DNA of 64,000 bases from CAMDPA01 sp965223035 (GTDB taxonomy: Bacteria; Pseudomonadota; Alphaproteobacteria; Rhizobiales; Hyphomicrobiaceae), in contig OZ244980.1 in the NCBI GenBank assembly GCA_965223035.1, forward strand, positions 5,084,001 through 5,148,000, in the 5' to 3' direction. The notes below the pieces were generated by a model. It worked only from the letters and a program-made list of their open reading frames with translations, was not told the DNA's origin and did no database searches. Both the position numbers and the translations under genes were made by a program. Below, piece by piece: positions 45,272-55,464 of this stretch; the first letter of the stretch is position 1, and the number at the start of each line of letters is the position of its first letter.

Positions 45272-46729
45272 GTGATTTTCGGCAAGCGCGCCGGCGGGAT
45301 GCTGGTCCTTTCGGCGATGATCACCTGTGCTGCGTGCAGCGCAGTCGCGGCCCAATCGGGCGGTACCCGCACGCTGTCGATCCGCAACATCCACACCGGT
45401 GAGGTGTTGAGCGTTGCGTATAAGCGCAACGGGCGCTTCATCCCAGAGGCGATGAAAAAGATCAACTGGGTCATGCGCGACTGGCGCCGCAACGAGGCGA
45501 CCCGGATGGATCCAAGGTTGATCGACCTGCTGTGGCGGCTGCACTCCGACCTTGGCTCCAAGCGCCCGATCAATCTGATCTCGGGCTATCGCTCGGCCAA
45601 GACCAACACGATGTTGCGGCGGACCCGCGGTGGCCAGGCACGTGCCAGCCGGCACATTCTTGGCAAGGCCGCTGACGTGCAATTCCCGGACATTCCCGTG
45701 CGTCAACTGAGATATGCGGCCTTGATCCGCGAGCGCGGCGGCGTTGGCTATTATCCGACCTCCACGACACCTTTCGTCCACGTCGACACCGGTCGCGTCC
45801 GTGCTTGGCCGCGCCTGCCGCGCTATGAGTTGGCGCTGCTGTTTCCGCGTGGCCGCACGTTGCACCGGCCGAAGCGCGGCGGACCAATCACCAGGCGCGA
45901 TGTCCGAGTCGCCAAAGCACGCCACCAGCAGGTGGCCACCCGCATCGGCGCGTTTCACAACATGCGTCGGGCAGCCCGCAGAGCGCCGTTGGCTGTGGCG
46001 AGCCTAGACCGCCTCCCCCGGCTCAAGGTTCCCAAACCGGTATTGGCTGTTCGGCCCTTCAGCGCACGCCTGCGTCCGGCTCCCTCGTCGGGAGCCACGC
46101 CGGCCGTCCCGTCGCGCACGGTCGCAAGCCTCAAGCCGTGGAGTACGGTGTCGACGCTTCCCTCGGTTCCCCCGATCGACCCGGCGATGCGGTTGGCGGC
46201 ACGACCTTCTAACGCCGATCGCCGTAAGCTCACGCAGCTGGCGATGATGGCGTCGATGCCGGTGCTGGTCGCTGGTCCCAAACCGGCGCCTCGGCCCCAC
46301 ACCGAGGCCGTGTCGTCCTCAGCCGATCTGAGCATCGACCGGCGAAAGCGGCCGCGGCTGGCCTTTGTCGGGTCGGTCGGCGCCGAGCGCTGGCGCGGCT
46401 GGAACAGCGGCTGGGCCGCCGCGCCCCGGCACGATGCCGACCACCCGGAGGAGTCGGCCTATCGGCCGTTTCCGCTGGCACCGTTTTTGACCGAAACCAG
46501 ATCCGTCGATGATCCAGCGCTGGTGCGCCTGGTCCACCCCGACCTAGCCCGCACCGGCACGCTGTTCGCCGCCCCGACGACGGCACCGGCCTTGCGGATC
46601 CGGCCCAACGACGAAATCGCGCAACTGATTTGGAACGATGACCTGCGTCGGCGCAGCCAGTTGTTGCGCAGCCGCCGCGTCGGCGCCGCGCCCCGCCAGG
46701 TGTGGCGCACCACGCTTGAGCGACGGTAG
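45272..46729 (+). CDS. DUF882/YcbK-type M15-family peptidase-like protein
   Basis: Exported zinc peptidase-like protein of about 485 residues. Signal peptide (GKRAGG then MLVLSAMITCAACSAVAAQ), so a periplasmic or surface location. The DUF882/peptidase M15A core (~45-190) has RTLSIRNIHTGEVL, LISGYRSAKTNTMLR, the zinc motif SRHILGKAADVQF (His and Asp) and FVHVDTGRVRAWP (second His). These resemble D,D-carboxypeptidases acting on peptidoglycan cross-links. The C-terminal ~290 residues are Arg/Pro/Ala-rich and unlike any family I know. GTG at 45272 chosen to give a complete signal; an upstream ATG at 45191 is less likely. Confidence 0.83.
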   Translation: MIFGKRAGGMLVLSAMITCAACSAVAAQSGGTRTLSIRNIHTGEVLSVAYKRNGRFIPEAMKKINWVMRDWRRNEATRMDPRLIDLLWRLHSDLGSKRPINLISGYRSAKTNTMLRRTRGGQARASRHILGKAADVQFPDIPVRQLRYAALIRERGGVGYYPTSTTPFVHVDTGRVRAWPRLPRYELALLFPRGRTLHRPKRGGPITRRDVRVAKARHQQVATRIGAFHNMRRAARRAPLAVASLDRLPRLKVPKPVLAVRPFSARLRPAPSSGATPAVPSRTVASLKPWSTVSTLPSVPPIDPAMRLAARPSNADRRKLTQLAMMASMPVLVAGPKPAPRPHTEAVSSSADLSIDRRKRPRLAFVGSVGAERWRGWNSGWAAAPRHDADHPEESAYRPFPLAPFLTETRSVDDPALVRLVHPDLARTGTLFAAPTTAPALRIRPNDEIAQLIWNDDLRRRSQLLRSRRVGAAPRQVWRTTLERR

Positions 46730-46764
46730 GCCAACCTGCGTTTCATCGGTCTGGGGAGGCTTTC

Positions 46765-46879
46765 GCTGATTGCAATTCGGCGTGAACGCGGACCATCCCG
46801 CTCCCCGCCACAGCCGCCCACAACATCGAGGCATTGGCCGCTCGGGCGGGGGAGCGGGCCGGCACGGTTGATCCGCCTA
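46765..46879. repeat. Degenerate short repeat and GTCCGCC-type site split by IS630
   Basis: An inverted, degenerate copy (GGACCATCCCGCTCCCCGCC) is followed by GAGCGGGCCGGCACGGTTGA and TCCGCCTA. The IS630 element starts at that TA; after it the sequence continues AAGGCCGAACTGG, so the interrupted site was GCCTAAGGC. Confidence 0.65.
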
Positions 46880-47929
46880 GAGCATTATCATTCTTGTTGG
46901 AATCTTCGCGGGGGATTCCCAAGGGCGTGCGAATATGATTCACACTGCATGCCGGAGGTGGAGGCCGGCATGCATGGCACGACCTTATTCCGATGATCTG
47001 CGCGAACGTGTGATTGATGCCTTGAATTCAGGGTTGAGCTGCCGCGCCGTGGCCGATCGCTTCGGTGTCAGCGTTTCAGCGGTTGTCAAGTGGTCGCAAC
47101 GCTTCCGTGCGACGGGCAGCGTTTCTGCGCGGCGGATGGGCGGGCACCGTCCATTCGCGCTGGCAGCTGAACGCGATTGGTTGCTCGATCGCATCAACGC
47201 TGAGACAGATGTTTCTCTGCGTGGCCTGCAATCTGAACTTGCCGAACGCGGCATCATCGTGAGCTATGGTGCGGTCTGGAATTTCGTCCATCGCGAAGGC
47301 TTGAGCCATAAAAAAAACCGTGGTCGCAGCCGAACGAGACCGGCCTGACGTCGCACGTCGACGGGCACGCTGGATCAAATATCAAGCGCACATCGACCCG
47401 CACCGGCTGGTTTTCCTTGACGAGACCTGGACGAAAACGAACATGGCGCCGCTCAGAGGCTGGGCGCCGCGCGGCCAACGCCTGATCGACAAGGTCCCTC
47501 ACGGACGCTGGCGCACACTGACATTCCTTGCTGCTCTGCGGATCGACAGGATCGATGCACCCTGCGTGCTCGATGGTCCGATCAACGGCATCAGTTTCCT
47601 GGCCTATGTCGAGCAGTTCCTGGTGCCGACGCTATCACCTGGCGACATCGTCATCATGGACAATCTCGGCTCGCACAAAGGCAAGGCCGTCCGCCGCGCC
47701 ATCAAGAATGCACGTGCTCATCGCCTGTTCCTGCCGCCTTACTCGCCGGATCTCAATCCGATCGAGCAAGTTTTTTCAAAGCTCAAGCATCTGATCGGCA
47801 AGGCGCGCGAACGCACAGTCGACGACCTTTGGCACCGGATCGGCGATTTGCTGAGCCAATTCACCCGCGACGAGCTCGCAAACTACTTCGCAAACTCAGG
47901 TTATGCTTCCATCTAAAGTGATCATGCTC
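46880..47929 (+). mobile_element. IS630-family insertion sequence
   Basis: A 1050-bp element flanked by TA on both sides, the expected target duplication. Ends are GAGCATTATCATT (left) and GAGCATGATCACT (right, reverse complement). One transposase gene in two frames. It lies directly downstream of the groEL terminator. The outermost bases resemble those of the palindromic repeats of the window. Confidence 0.9.
46974..47916 (+). CDS. IS630-family transposase, two frames
   Basis: First frame 46974-47348: helix-turn-helix domain ARPYSDDLRERVIDALNSG, SCRAVADRFGVSVSAVVKW. Second frame to 47916: the DDE catalytic core with LVFLDETWTKTNM, VIMDNLGSHKGKAV and PPYSPDLNPIEQVFSKLK. The frames join at an A8 run (47310-47317): with seven A the sequence reads SHKKTVVAAERDRPDVARRR, the normal family sequence. 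Slippage on A-runs is known for IS630 members; a point mutation is the alternative. Confidence 0.88.
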
Positions 47930-47960
47930 TAAGGCCGAACTGGCTTAGGGCATCGGACCT

Positions 47961-47991
47961 AAAAAAGGCCGCCCGCTGGACGCGGACGGCC
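47961..47991 (-). terminator. Rho-independent terminator of groESL
   Basis: On the minus strand: GGCCGTCCGC-GTCCA-GCGGGCGGCC (one mismatch) followed by TTTTTTAGG, about 60 bases after the groEL stop. Confidence 0.85.
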
Positions 47992-48053
47992 GAGATTGCG
48001 GATCCAGTCCACCGGGCGAGCGGAACGTTGCGGGCGCTCCGCCGCCGGCGCGA

Positions 48054-49694
<1,641 letters not shown>

Positions 49695-49772
49695 TGGAAG
49701 TTGCTCCGTTGGTTGGGCATGAATGTTTGGCGGTTGTTTAATTCAGGGCGACGTTGGGTCGTCTGCGGACCA

Positions 49773-50060
49773 TCAGTCCAGCACGCCCATGATGTCGCTT
49801 TCCTTCATGATCAACAGCTCCTCGCCGTCGATCTTGACCTCGGTACCGGACCACTTGCCAAATAGGACGCGATCGCCCTTCTTGACATCGAGCTTGACAA
49901 TGGTGCCATTTTCATCCCGCGCACCGGGTCCAGCAGCGATGATTTCACCTTGTTGCGGTTTTTCGGCAGCGGTGTCGGGAATGATGATGCCGCCAGCACT
50001 CTTGGCTTCCTGCTCGAGGCGGCGCACAACGACGCGGTCGTGGAGGGGACGAAATTTCAT
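49773..50060 (-). CDS. groES: Co-chaperonin GroES (Hsp10)
   Basis: 95 residues from the ATG at 50060: KFRPLHDRVVVRRLEQEAKS start, the mobile loop KSAGGIIIPDTAAEKPQ, the GERG-like GARDENG, and LFGKWSGTEVKIDGEELLIM end. A longer frame to 50126 overlaps the leader and is not used. Caps the GroEL ring. Confidence 0.97.
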   Translation of the reverse strand: MKFRPLHDRVVVRRLEQEAKSAGGIIIPDTAAEKPQQGEIIAAGPGARDENGTIVKLDVKKGDRVLFGKWSGTEVKIDGEELLIMKESDIMGVLD

Positions 50061-50119
50061 GCGGATTGTGCTCCCGGTTAATTTGATGCTGATCGTCAAT
50101 TCGCTCTTGATGGGCCGGA

Positions 50120-50146
50120 TTAGCACTCGCTAATGATGAGTGCTAA
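50120..50146. promoter_or_regulatory. CIRCE element (HrcA operator)
   Basis: TTAGCACTC-N9-GAGTGCTAA, a perfect match to the CIRCE inverted repeat, 60 bases before groES. HrcA binds it to repress the operon at normal temperature. Confidence 0.95.
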
Positions 50147-50157
50147 CAGGCGCCAGA

Positions 50158-50186
50158 CATGTATTGCGCCGGGCGACCGCTGTCAA
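50158..50186 (-). promoter_or_regulatory. groESL promoter
   Basis: On the minus strand TTGACA (50186-50181), 17 bases, TACATG (50163-50158). The CIRCE site covers the expected transcription start just downstream. Confidence 0.75.
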
Positions 50187-50264
50187 GACGCGACTCGCCT
50201 CATCGGCCCAAATTCGTCCGATCACCAATGGCAGCCAGCACCTGGCGGGAGGACGGCCGGTTCG

Positions 50265-50311
50265 GATGGCCCAAACCTACCGATGGCCCAAACCTACCGA
50301 TGGCCCAAACA
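50265..50311. repeat. 17-bp tandem repeat, 2.8 copies
   Basis: GATGGCCCAAACCTACC repeated at 50265, 50282 and in part at 50299. Confidence 0.85.
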
Positions 50312-50372
50312 CTGGCGTGCGCCGACGGTGGGACGCGGCCGCGCTTGACCTGGCCGTCGCGCAGTGACGTGC

Positions 50373-50434
50373 TAGATCATCTTTGCGCCTTTAATCGGGA
50401 TCGTTCCGATTCCGATTAAAGGCAGGTTGCTCTA
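50373..50434. repeat. Palindromic repeat, half-B/half-A hybrid
   Basis: TAGATCATCTTTGCGCC from module B, then CTTTAATCGGGATCGTTCC and GATTAAAGGCAGGTTGCTCTA from A. Confidence 0.88.
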
Positions 50435-50877
50435 GATTGGCCCGATCCAAGCGGTCGATGCTCGCGGCCAACCGCGTCGGGTTGCCTGTCGGCTTCGAGC
50501 AGACGTCAAGACGTCGAAGCCAACGCGGTGCCAGCGTGTGGCGCGAGGCTCCAGGCGTTTCAGCATCGGCTGGAACCCTCGCCCTGCAGGCCACCCACAG
50601 CATCGTGCCATTGGGTGGAAGGGCTGGGAGCGCAGACCGGCAAGGCTGATCTGCCAGCGTGGAAATGATCCAGCGCCACCGGTTCGAGGTGGCATATCAT
50701 GTGCCGAGGAGAAGGTGACCCAAGCACGTCTTCAGACGGCAGGGCGGGGGATGTCGTTGATGGGTGTTGTCAATGCCGATCGCGCGGCCGGCCAACAAGC
50801 CGTGGCGGAGCCGCAGTACCGCGTCAGCACCCTGGAGCGGCCCGCACTGTAATGTGGAACTCAACTTGAGAGTGTGC

Positions 50878-52524
50878 ATGATGCTAAGCCGCAGCTATGC
50901 AGATTTGCCGGAGCATCTGGATCGGCTTGACCGGGCCGGATTGCTGTATCGGATCGAGGTGCCGATCAACAAAGACACCGAGATGCACCCGCTGGTGCGC
51001 TGGCAGTTTCGCGGCGGCATAGCGGAGCAAGAGCGCAAGGCGTTTTTGTTCAGCAACGTAGTCGACAGCAAAGGGCACCCGTTCCAACCGATGCAGGTCG
51101 TCGTCGGCGCGATGGCGAGCAACCCCGAGATCTATCGGATCGGTATGAACGTTGCGCACGTCGACGACATTGGGCCGGCCTGGGAACAGGCCCTGGCCGA
51201 TCCTATCCCACCACGGCTGGTCGCCGCCGGACCCGTCCATGACGTCATCATAACAGGGGCGGACCTCAAAGGTCATGGTCGCGGCCTGGAAGCGCTGCCG
51301 GTACCGGTCTCCACCCCGGGCTTTGACGCCGCGCCCTACTTAACGGCGACCTGTGTGATCACCAAGGACCCGGACACCGAAGTGCAAAACATGGGCACCT
51401 ATCGGGCGATGTTGAAATCATCCGACCGCATCGGGATGATGATGTTGGTCTCCAATCGGGCCGGTGGGATCGAGCATTGGATGGCGTACAAGCAAACGGG
51501 GGTACCGATGCCGATGGCGATCGTGCTCGGTGCGCCGCCGGTGGTGGGCTTCCTTGGGCCGCAAAAGCTCAAAATCGGCGTGGACGAACTGGCGGTCGCG
51601 GGTGGATTGGCCGGCGGACCGATCAATGTGGTCAAGGCCAAGACGGTCGATCTGGTGGTGCCGGCTGAAGCCGAGATGGTGATCGAGGGGCTGGTGGACT
51701 GCGCGTACCTGGAGCCGGAGGGACCGTTCGGCGAAAGCCACGGCTACGTGGCGCTGGAGGACTACAATTGCGTGATGGAGGTCACCGCCATCACGCACCG
51801 CAATAACCCGATCATAAGCTCGATCATCTCCCAGGTCACACCGTCAGAATCGAGCGTGATCAAACGCCTGGCCTACGAGCCGTTATTCACCCGTCATCTG
51901 CGCGAAGAATTGGGGGTCAAACAGCTCAAGCGCGTCGCGTTGCACGAGCCCCTGACCAACTTGCGCAAGTTCGTGTTCTTGCAGTTTGAACGGGGCACGC
52001 CACAGACGGAGGTTTGGCGCGCCTTGCAAGGAACGCTGACGCTGCAGGCCTATGTCGGAAAGTTCGTGATCGCGGTTGATGATGACATCGATGTGGACAA
52101 CGCCGATGCGGTGTTCTGGGCGATGGCCTACCGCTGCAATCCGATCGATGACACGCTGATCATCCCCTATCGCTTGCCTGGTCACGGCCCGCGCACCGAA
52201 CTCGACCCGAAACCCGATAGCGCGATGCTGATCGATGCCACGATGAAGGCCGACATGCCGCCACTGGCGTTGCCCAAACGTGAGTTCATGGAAAACGCCA
52301 AGGCACTTTGGGAGCGGATCGGCCTGCCGACGCTCAGGCCGCAGTCGCCGTGGCACGGCTATTCGCTGGGCGACTGGAACGAAGCGTGGGACGCCACCGC
52401 GATGCAGGCAACCCGCAGCGAGTGGATGCATCGCGCGGAGATCTACCGGCAGCGCCGCCGCGCTGATGTCGCCCCAAACTCACCGGTCCGCGGCCAGGAT
52501 AAAGAGCCTGGTGCTGCGGGATAA
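50878..52524 (+). CDS. UbiD family decarboxylase (1)
   Basis: Prenylated-FMN-dependent (de)carboxylase of about 548 residues. Family marks: LYRIEVPINKDTEMHPLVRWQFRG at the start, YLTATCVITKDPDTEVQNMGTYR, and the active-site segment LEPEGPFGESHGYVALED with conserved Glu. It would remove CO2 from an aromatic or unsaturated acid. It needs prFMN from UbiX; no ubiX is seen here. ATG at 50878 or 50881; upstream starts are not family-like. Directly followed by a second, divergent UbiD gene after 36 bases, so probably one operon; the two may form a complex or act in sequence. Confidence 0.88.
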   Translation: MMLSRSYADLPEHLDRLDRAGLLYRIEVPINKDTEMHPLVRWQFRGGIAEQERKAFLFSNVVDSKGHPFQPMQVVVGAMASNPEIYRIGMNVAHVDDIGPAWEQALADPIPPRLVAAGPVHDVIITGADLKGHGRGLEALPVPVSTPGFDAAPYLTATCVITKDPDTEVQNMGTYRAMLKSSDRIGMMMLVSNRAGGIEHWMAYKQTGVPMPMAIVLGAPPVVGFLGPQKLKIGVDELAVAGGLAGGPINVVKAKTVDLVVPAEAEMVIEGLVDCAYLEPEGPFGESHGYVALEDYNCVMEVTAITHRNNPIISSIISQVTPSESSVIKRLAYEPLFTRHLREELGVKQLKRVALHEPLTNLRKFVFLQFERGTPQTEVWRALQGTLTLQAYVGKFVIAVDDDIDVDNADAVFWAMAYRCNPIDDTLIIPYRLPGHGPRTELDPKPDSAMLIDATMKADMPPLALPKREFMENAKALWERIGLPTLRPQSPWHGYSLGDWNEAWDATAMQATRSEWMHRAEIYRQRRRADVAPNSPVRGQDKEPGAAG

Positions 52525-52560
52525 CCTGATCACGTTGAGCTGCTAGTCGAGGTCAAATCA

Positions 52561-54042
52561 ATGCAGGACACACCGCTGAATTCAGCCCATATCGCCTATG
52601 ACGACCTGCGCGAGTGGTTGCAGCTCGCCGAGCACATGGGCGAGGTCCAGCACATCAAGGGCGCCAGCTGGCAGGAGGATATCGGGCTCGCGGCCGAGGT
52701 GATCCTGCGCTCCGATCATGGCCCATGCCTGGTGTTCGACGAGGTGCCGGGCTGCCCCAAGGGCTTCCGGCTGCTGCTCAACATGTTCGCGGGAAAACGC
52801 CGGAACATGACGGTCGGACTGCCGGATCACCTGAACAAATGGGAGCTGTCCGACGCCTATCGGGACGCCTACCTGCGCGAGCAAAAGATCCTTCCCCATG
52901 AAATCGTGGATCACGGGCCGGTGTTGGACAACATCATGACCGGAGACGAGGTCGACGTCACAAAGTTTCCAGCGCCGATTTGGCACGAACAGGACGGTGG
53001 CCGCTACATCGGCACCGGCACCTATTCGATCACGCGGGACCCCGAGGAAGGGTGGCTCAATGCCGGGGCCTATCGGGCCCAGGTACATGATAAGAACAAG
53101 GTCGGGTTTCTGACCGCGCGCGGGCACCATGGCTGGTTGCATCGCGAAAAATATTTTAAACGCGGTGAGCCGATGCCGGTCGTGATGGTGGTCGGCGGCG
53201 ACCCACTGGCGTTCTTCTACGGTGGGACGGAGGCTGCCTACGGGGTGTTCGAGCTCGATATCGTTGGTGGCTTGCGGGGGCGACCGGTCAAGATGGTACG
53301 CGGCCAGGTGACCGGCCTGCCGTTCCCGGCCAACGCGGAAATCGTGCTTGAAGGCTGGGTGCGCCCGGATAACACGTTGCTTGAAGGGCCGTTCGGGGAG
53401 TGGACCGGGCACTATGCGGGCGGTGCCTCACAGGTCCCAGTATTGGACATCGCGGCGATCTATCATCGCAACGACCCGATCCTGTTGGGGGTGCCGCCGA
53501 TGGGGGCCGGTCCGGACGAGCTTGCCCGCTATCGCGCGGTGTTGCGCTCAGCGATGATCAAACAAAACATCACCAACGCCGGCGTGCCGGACGTCAAGCG
53601 CGTGTGGTGCCACGAAACCGGCGGCTCGCGCATGCTGCACGGCATTTCGATCCGCCAGGGCTATCCCGGACACGCGGTACAGACCGGGATGGTCGCGGCG
53701 CAATGCGGGGCGTCGGCCTACGCCTCGAAGTATATTATCGTGGTGGATGACGACGTCGACGTGACCAACCTGGAGGAACTCATCTGGGCGATGTGCACGC
53801 GCACCGATCCCAAAGAGTCCATTCAGTTCATCGAAGGCTCCTGGGACTCGCCGGCCGACCCGCGACTGCCGCCTGAAAAGCGCGCGATCGGCGACATGAC
53901 CCATACGGTCGCGGTGATCAATGCCTGCCGGCCGTTCGCGTGGCGGGACAAATTTCCTCCCGCCAACACGCCCAGCCCGCAGCTCCTCAAAAAAGCACAT
54001 GAGAAGTTCGGTTGGCTGATGGACGGCGCGGGGCGCTCCTGA
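52561..54042 (+). CDS. UbiD family decarboxylase (2)
   Basis: Second UbiD-family enzyme, 493 residues, typical length. YDDLREWLQLAEHMGEVQHIKGA start, YIGTGTYSITRDPEEGWLNAGAYRAQVHDKNK, the active-site region LEGPFGEWTGHYAGG, and the C-terminal YIIVVDDDVDVTNLEELIWAM. GAGG precedes the ATG. The first UbiD protein shows its own VDDDIDVDNADAVFWAM at the equivalent place, so both keep the core but differ much elsewhere. Substrates unknown; the Rieske and crotonase genes suggest aromatic acids. Confidence 0.88.
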   Translation: MQDTPLNSAHIAYDDLREWLQLAEHMGEVQHIKGASWQEDIGLAAEVILRSDHGPCLVFDEVPGCPKGFRLLLNMFAGKRRNMTVGLPDHLNKWELSDAYRDAYLREQKILPHEIVDHGPVLDNIMTGDEVDVTKFPAPIWHEQDGGRYIGTGTYSITRDPEEGWLNAGAYRAQVHDKNKVGFLTARGHHGWLHREKYFKRGEPMPVVMVVGGDPLAFFYGGTEAAYGVFELDIVGGLRGRPVKMVRGQVTGLPFPANAEIVLEGWVRPDNTLLEGPFGEWTGHYAGGASQVPVLDIAAIYHRNDPILLGVPPMGAGPDELARYRAVLRSAMIKQNITNAGVPDVKRVWCHETGGSRMLHGISIRQGYPGHAVQTGMVAAQCGASAYASKYIIVVDDDVDVTNLEELIWAMCTRTDPKESIQFIEGSWDSPADPRLPPEKRAIGDMTHTVAVINACRPFAWRDKFPPANTPSPQLLKKAHEKFGWLMDGAGRS

Positions 54043-54193
54043 TCCAGAGCGGAAGCGATCACCCTGCCGGCCGATTGACTCCGATCCGATCGCGTCATCA
54101 TCCGCAGGAGCAAGACCGATGAGCATTCGTGTCACGGAAGCGCGCCGGCACGGCGATTTTGCTTATGGCGGAAATGGACCAGCGCCAGACCGC
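54043..54193. other. short convergent spacer
   Basis: No feature recognised between the UbiD and the LOG-like gene ends. Confidence 0.4.
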
Positions 54194-54772
54194 TCAAGCG
54201 GAGGTGGCCGGCGTGAGCGGATTGATCACGCGGACCCGGCCGCCCGCGGCTTGCACCAGAGCGACGAAGGCCCCGGTACCGCCTGCTCCGTCGCCATCCT
54301 GGCCGTCCCATAGCGCGATCAACTCCAGCGTGTCGGCGAGCGCCTTGGCCATCGCCAGCATGCGATCGTTCGCCAGGGCATAGCCAGAGCTCTCGGCGCG
54401 ATCCAGCACGACCTCGCGTTGACCGGTCTGATGGGCGTCCCAACAGGCCCAGAACCGCCGCTCCCAACGCCCGGACGGAACGCCGGCGACCGAGGTGACC
54501 ACGAACTCCTGCGGCGGGAACGGCAGCACGATCCGGGTCTCGATGCCGAATAGCCCGCACGCCTCCAAAAACAAGATGTCCCCGCCGCGGGCCGCACTTG
54601 CCACGCCGATGGTGCGCCCCTTGATAGCGGACTTGGCGGCTCTGACCGCAGTTGAAACAGCCTTGCCGACGGCGCGCTCCGCCTTGGCCGGAAACCGCGG
54701 CTCCGGCCGACCTGGCAGATCGACCATGTGGCCGGTGAACAGGAGCGCAAGCTCATAGACTTTGCTGCTCAC
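54194..54772 (-). CDS. Unknown protein with SLOG/LOG-like nucleotide-binding features
   Basis: About 192 residues from a GTG at 54772, chosen because GAGGAG lies seven bases before it; the longer frame is shadow sequence. LLFTGHMVDLPGRPEPRFP is followed by IGVASAARGGDILFLEACGL and IVLPFPPQEFVVTSVAG. The GxxSAARGGD turn after a strand is reminiscent of the LOG/SLOG Rossmann-like superfamily of nucleotide sensors, and a similar region occurs in larger bacterial signalling proteins. I cannot place it more exactly. No partner effector is fused or adjacent. Confidence 0.6.
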   Translation of the reverse strand: MSSKVYELALLFTGHMVDLPGRPEPRFPAKAERAVGKAVSTAVRAAKSAIKGRTIGVASAARGGDILFLEACGLFGIETRIVLPFPPQEFVVTSVAGVPSGRWERRFWACWDAHQTGQREVVLDRAESSGYALANDRMLAMAKALADTLELIALWDGQDGDGAGGTGAFVALVQAAGGRVRVINPLTPATSA

Positions 54773-55085
54773 ATGCGGGCTCCTCAATCCAATCCCGAGT
54801 GGCACTATCGCGCCCGCCAGTGTTCGGGTCAAATGGCCAGCCGCGGCGCGCGGCGGGCAAGGGCGATCGCCCGCGCCGACAACCGCGGCGGCGGATCCTT
54901 CAACAACATTGCGGCGACCATGCCGGGGCCGACGCGGGCTGAGCGCCGGACGGCGATTGTGATCCGGGCAATACGGCTGGGCCGGCTGCCCACGCGTGAC
55001 GGGACAAACGGCGGTGATTGCGCGGTCCACCTTCGTCGCGATATGACAGCGGCTTCAAGACACCAGCGAACGGACGGACACCCCC
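54773..55085. other. divergent promoter gap
   Basis: About 310 bases between the LOG-like gene and gatC, divergent. No repeats or clear promoter. Confidence 0.4.
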
Positions 55086-55373
55086 ATGCAGGTCGATCAA
55101 GCGACCGTCAAGCGGATCGCGCGGCTGGCGCGCATCAAGATCACCGACGAGGAGGCCAGCAACCTCGAGGGGGAACTCTCAAGCATCCTCGATTGGGTCG
55201 AGCAGCTCGAGCAGGTCGATACCAGCGACGTCGCGCCGATGACCCGCGTCGCCGACATGCGCCTGAAGATGCGAAGCGATCAGGTGACTGACGGCCAAAT
55301 CGCCGACCAGGTCACGCACAACGCCCCGTTCACCGAAGACCATTACTTCGTCGTGCCCAAGGTCGTCGAATGA
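55086..55373 (+). CDS. gatC: Asp/Glu-tRNA amidotransferase subunit C
   Basis: Small scaffold subunit, 95 residues, of the GatCAB complex that converts misacylated Glu-tRNA(Gln)/Asp-tRNA(Asn). VDQATVKRIARLARIKITDEE start, LSSILDWVEQLEQVDTSDVAPM, and the C-terminal APFTEDHYFVVPKVVE are typical. 91 bases before gatA. Confidence 0.95.
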   Translation: MQVDQATVKRIARLARIKITDEEASNLEGELSSILDWVEQLEQVDTSDVAPMTRVADMRLKMRSDQVTDGQIADQVTHNAPFTEDHYFVVPKVVE

Positions 55374-55464
55374 TCTTGACTTGGCGCTGACACCTGTCGC
55401 CGCGGCGCGGGCCAGCCACGTGCGCCAATCATATCGTGCTCGAGATGACGAAAGCGAACACCGC

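Larger units (their letters stand above)
50187..50877. other. intergenic between groES and UbiD gene
   Basis: About 700 bases without a gene, holding a 17-bp tandem repeat (50265-50311), a hybrid palindrome (50373-50434) and a degenerate short repeat (50550-50577). Confidence 0.5.
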
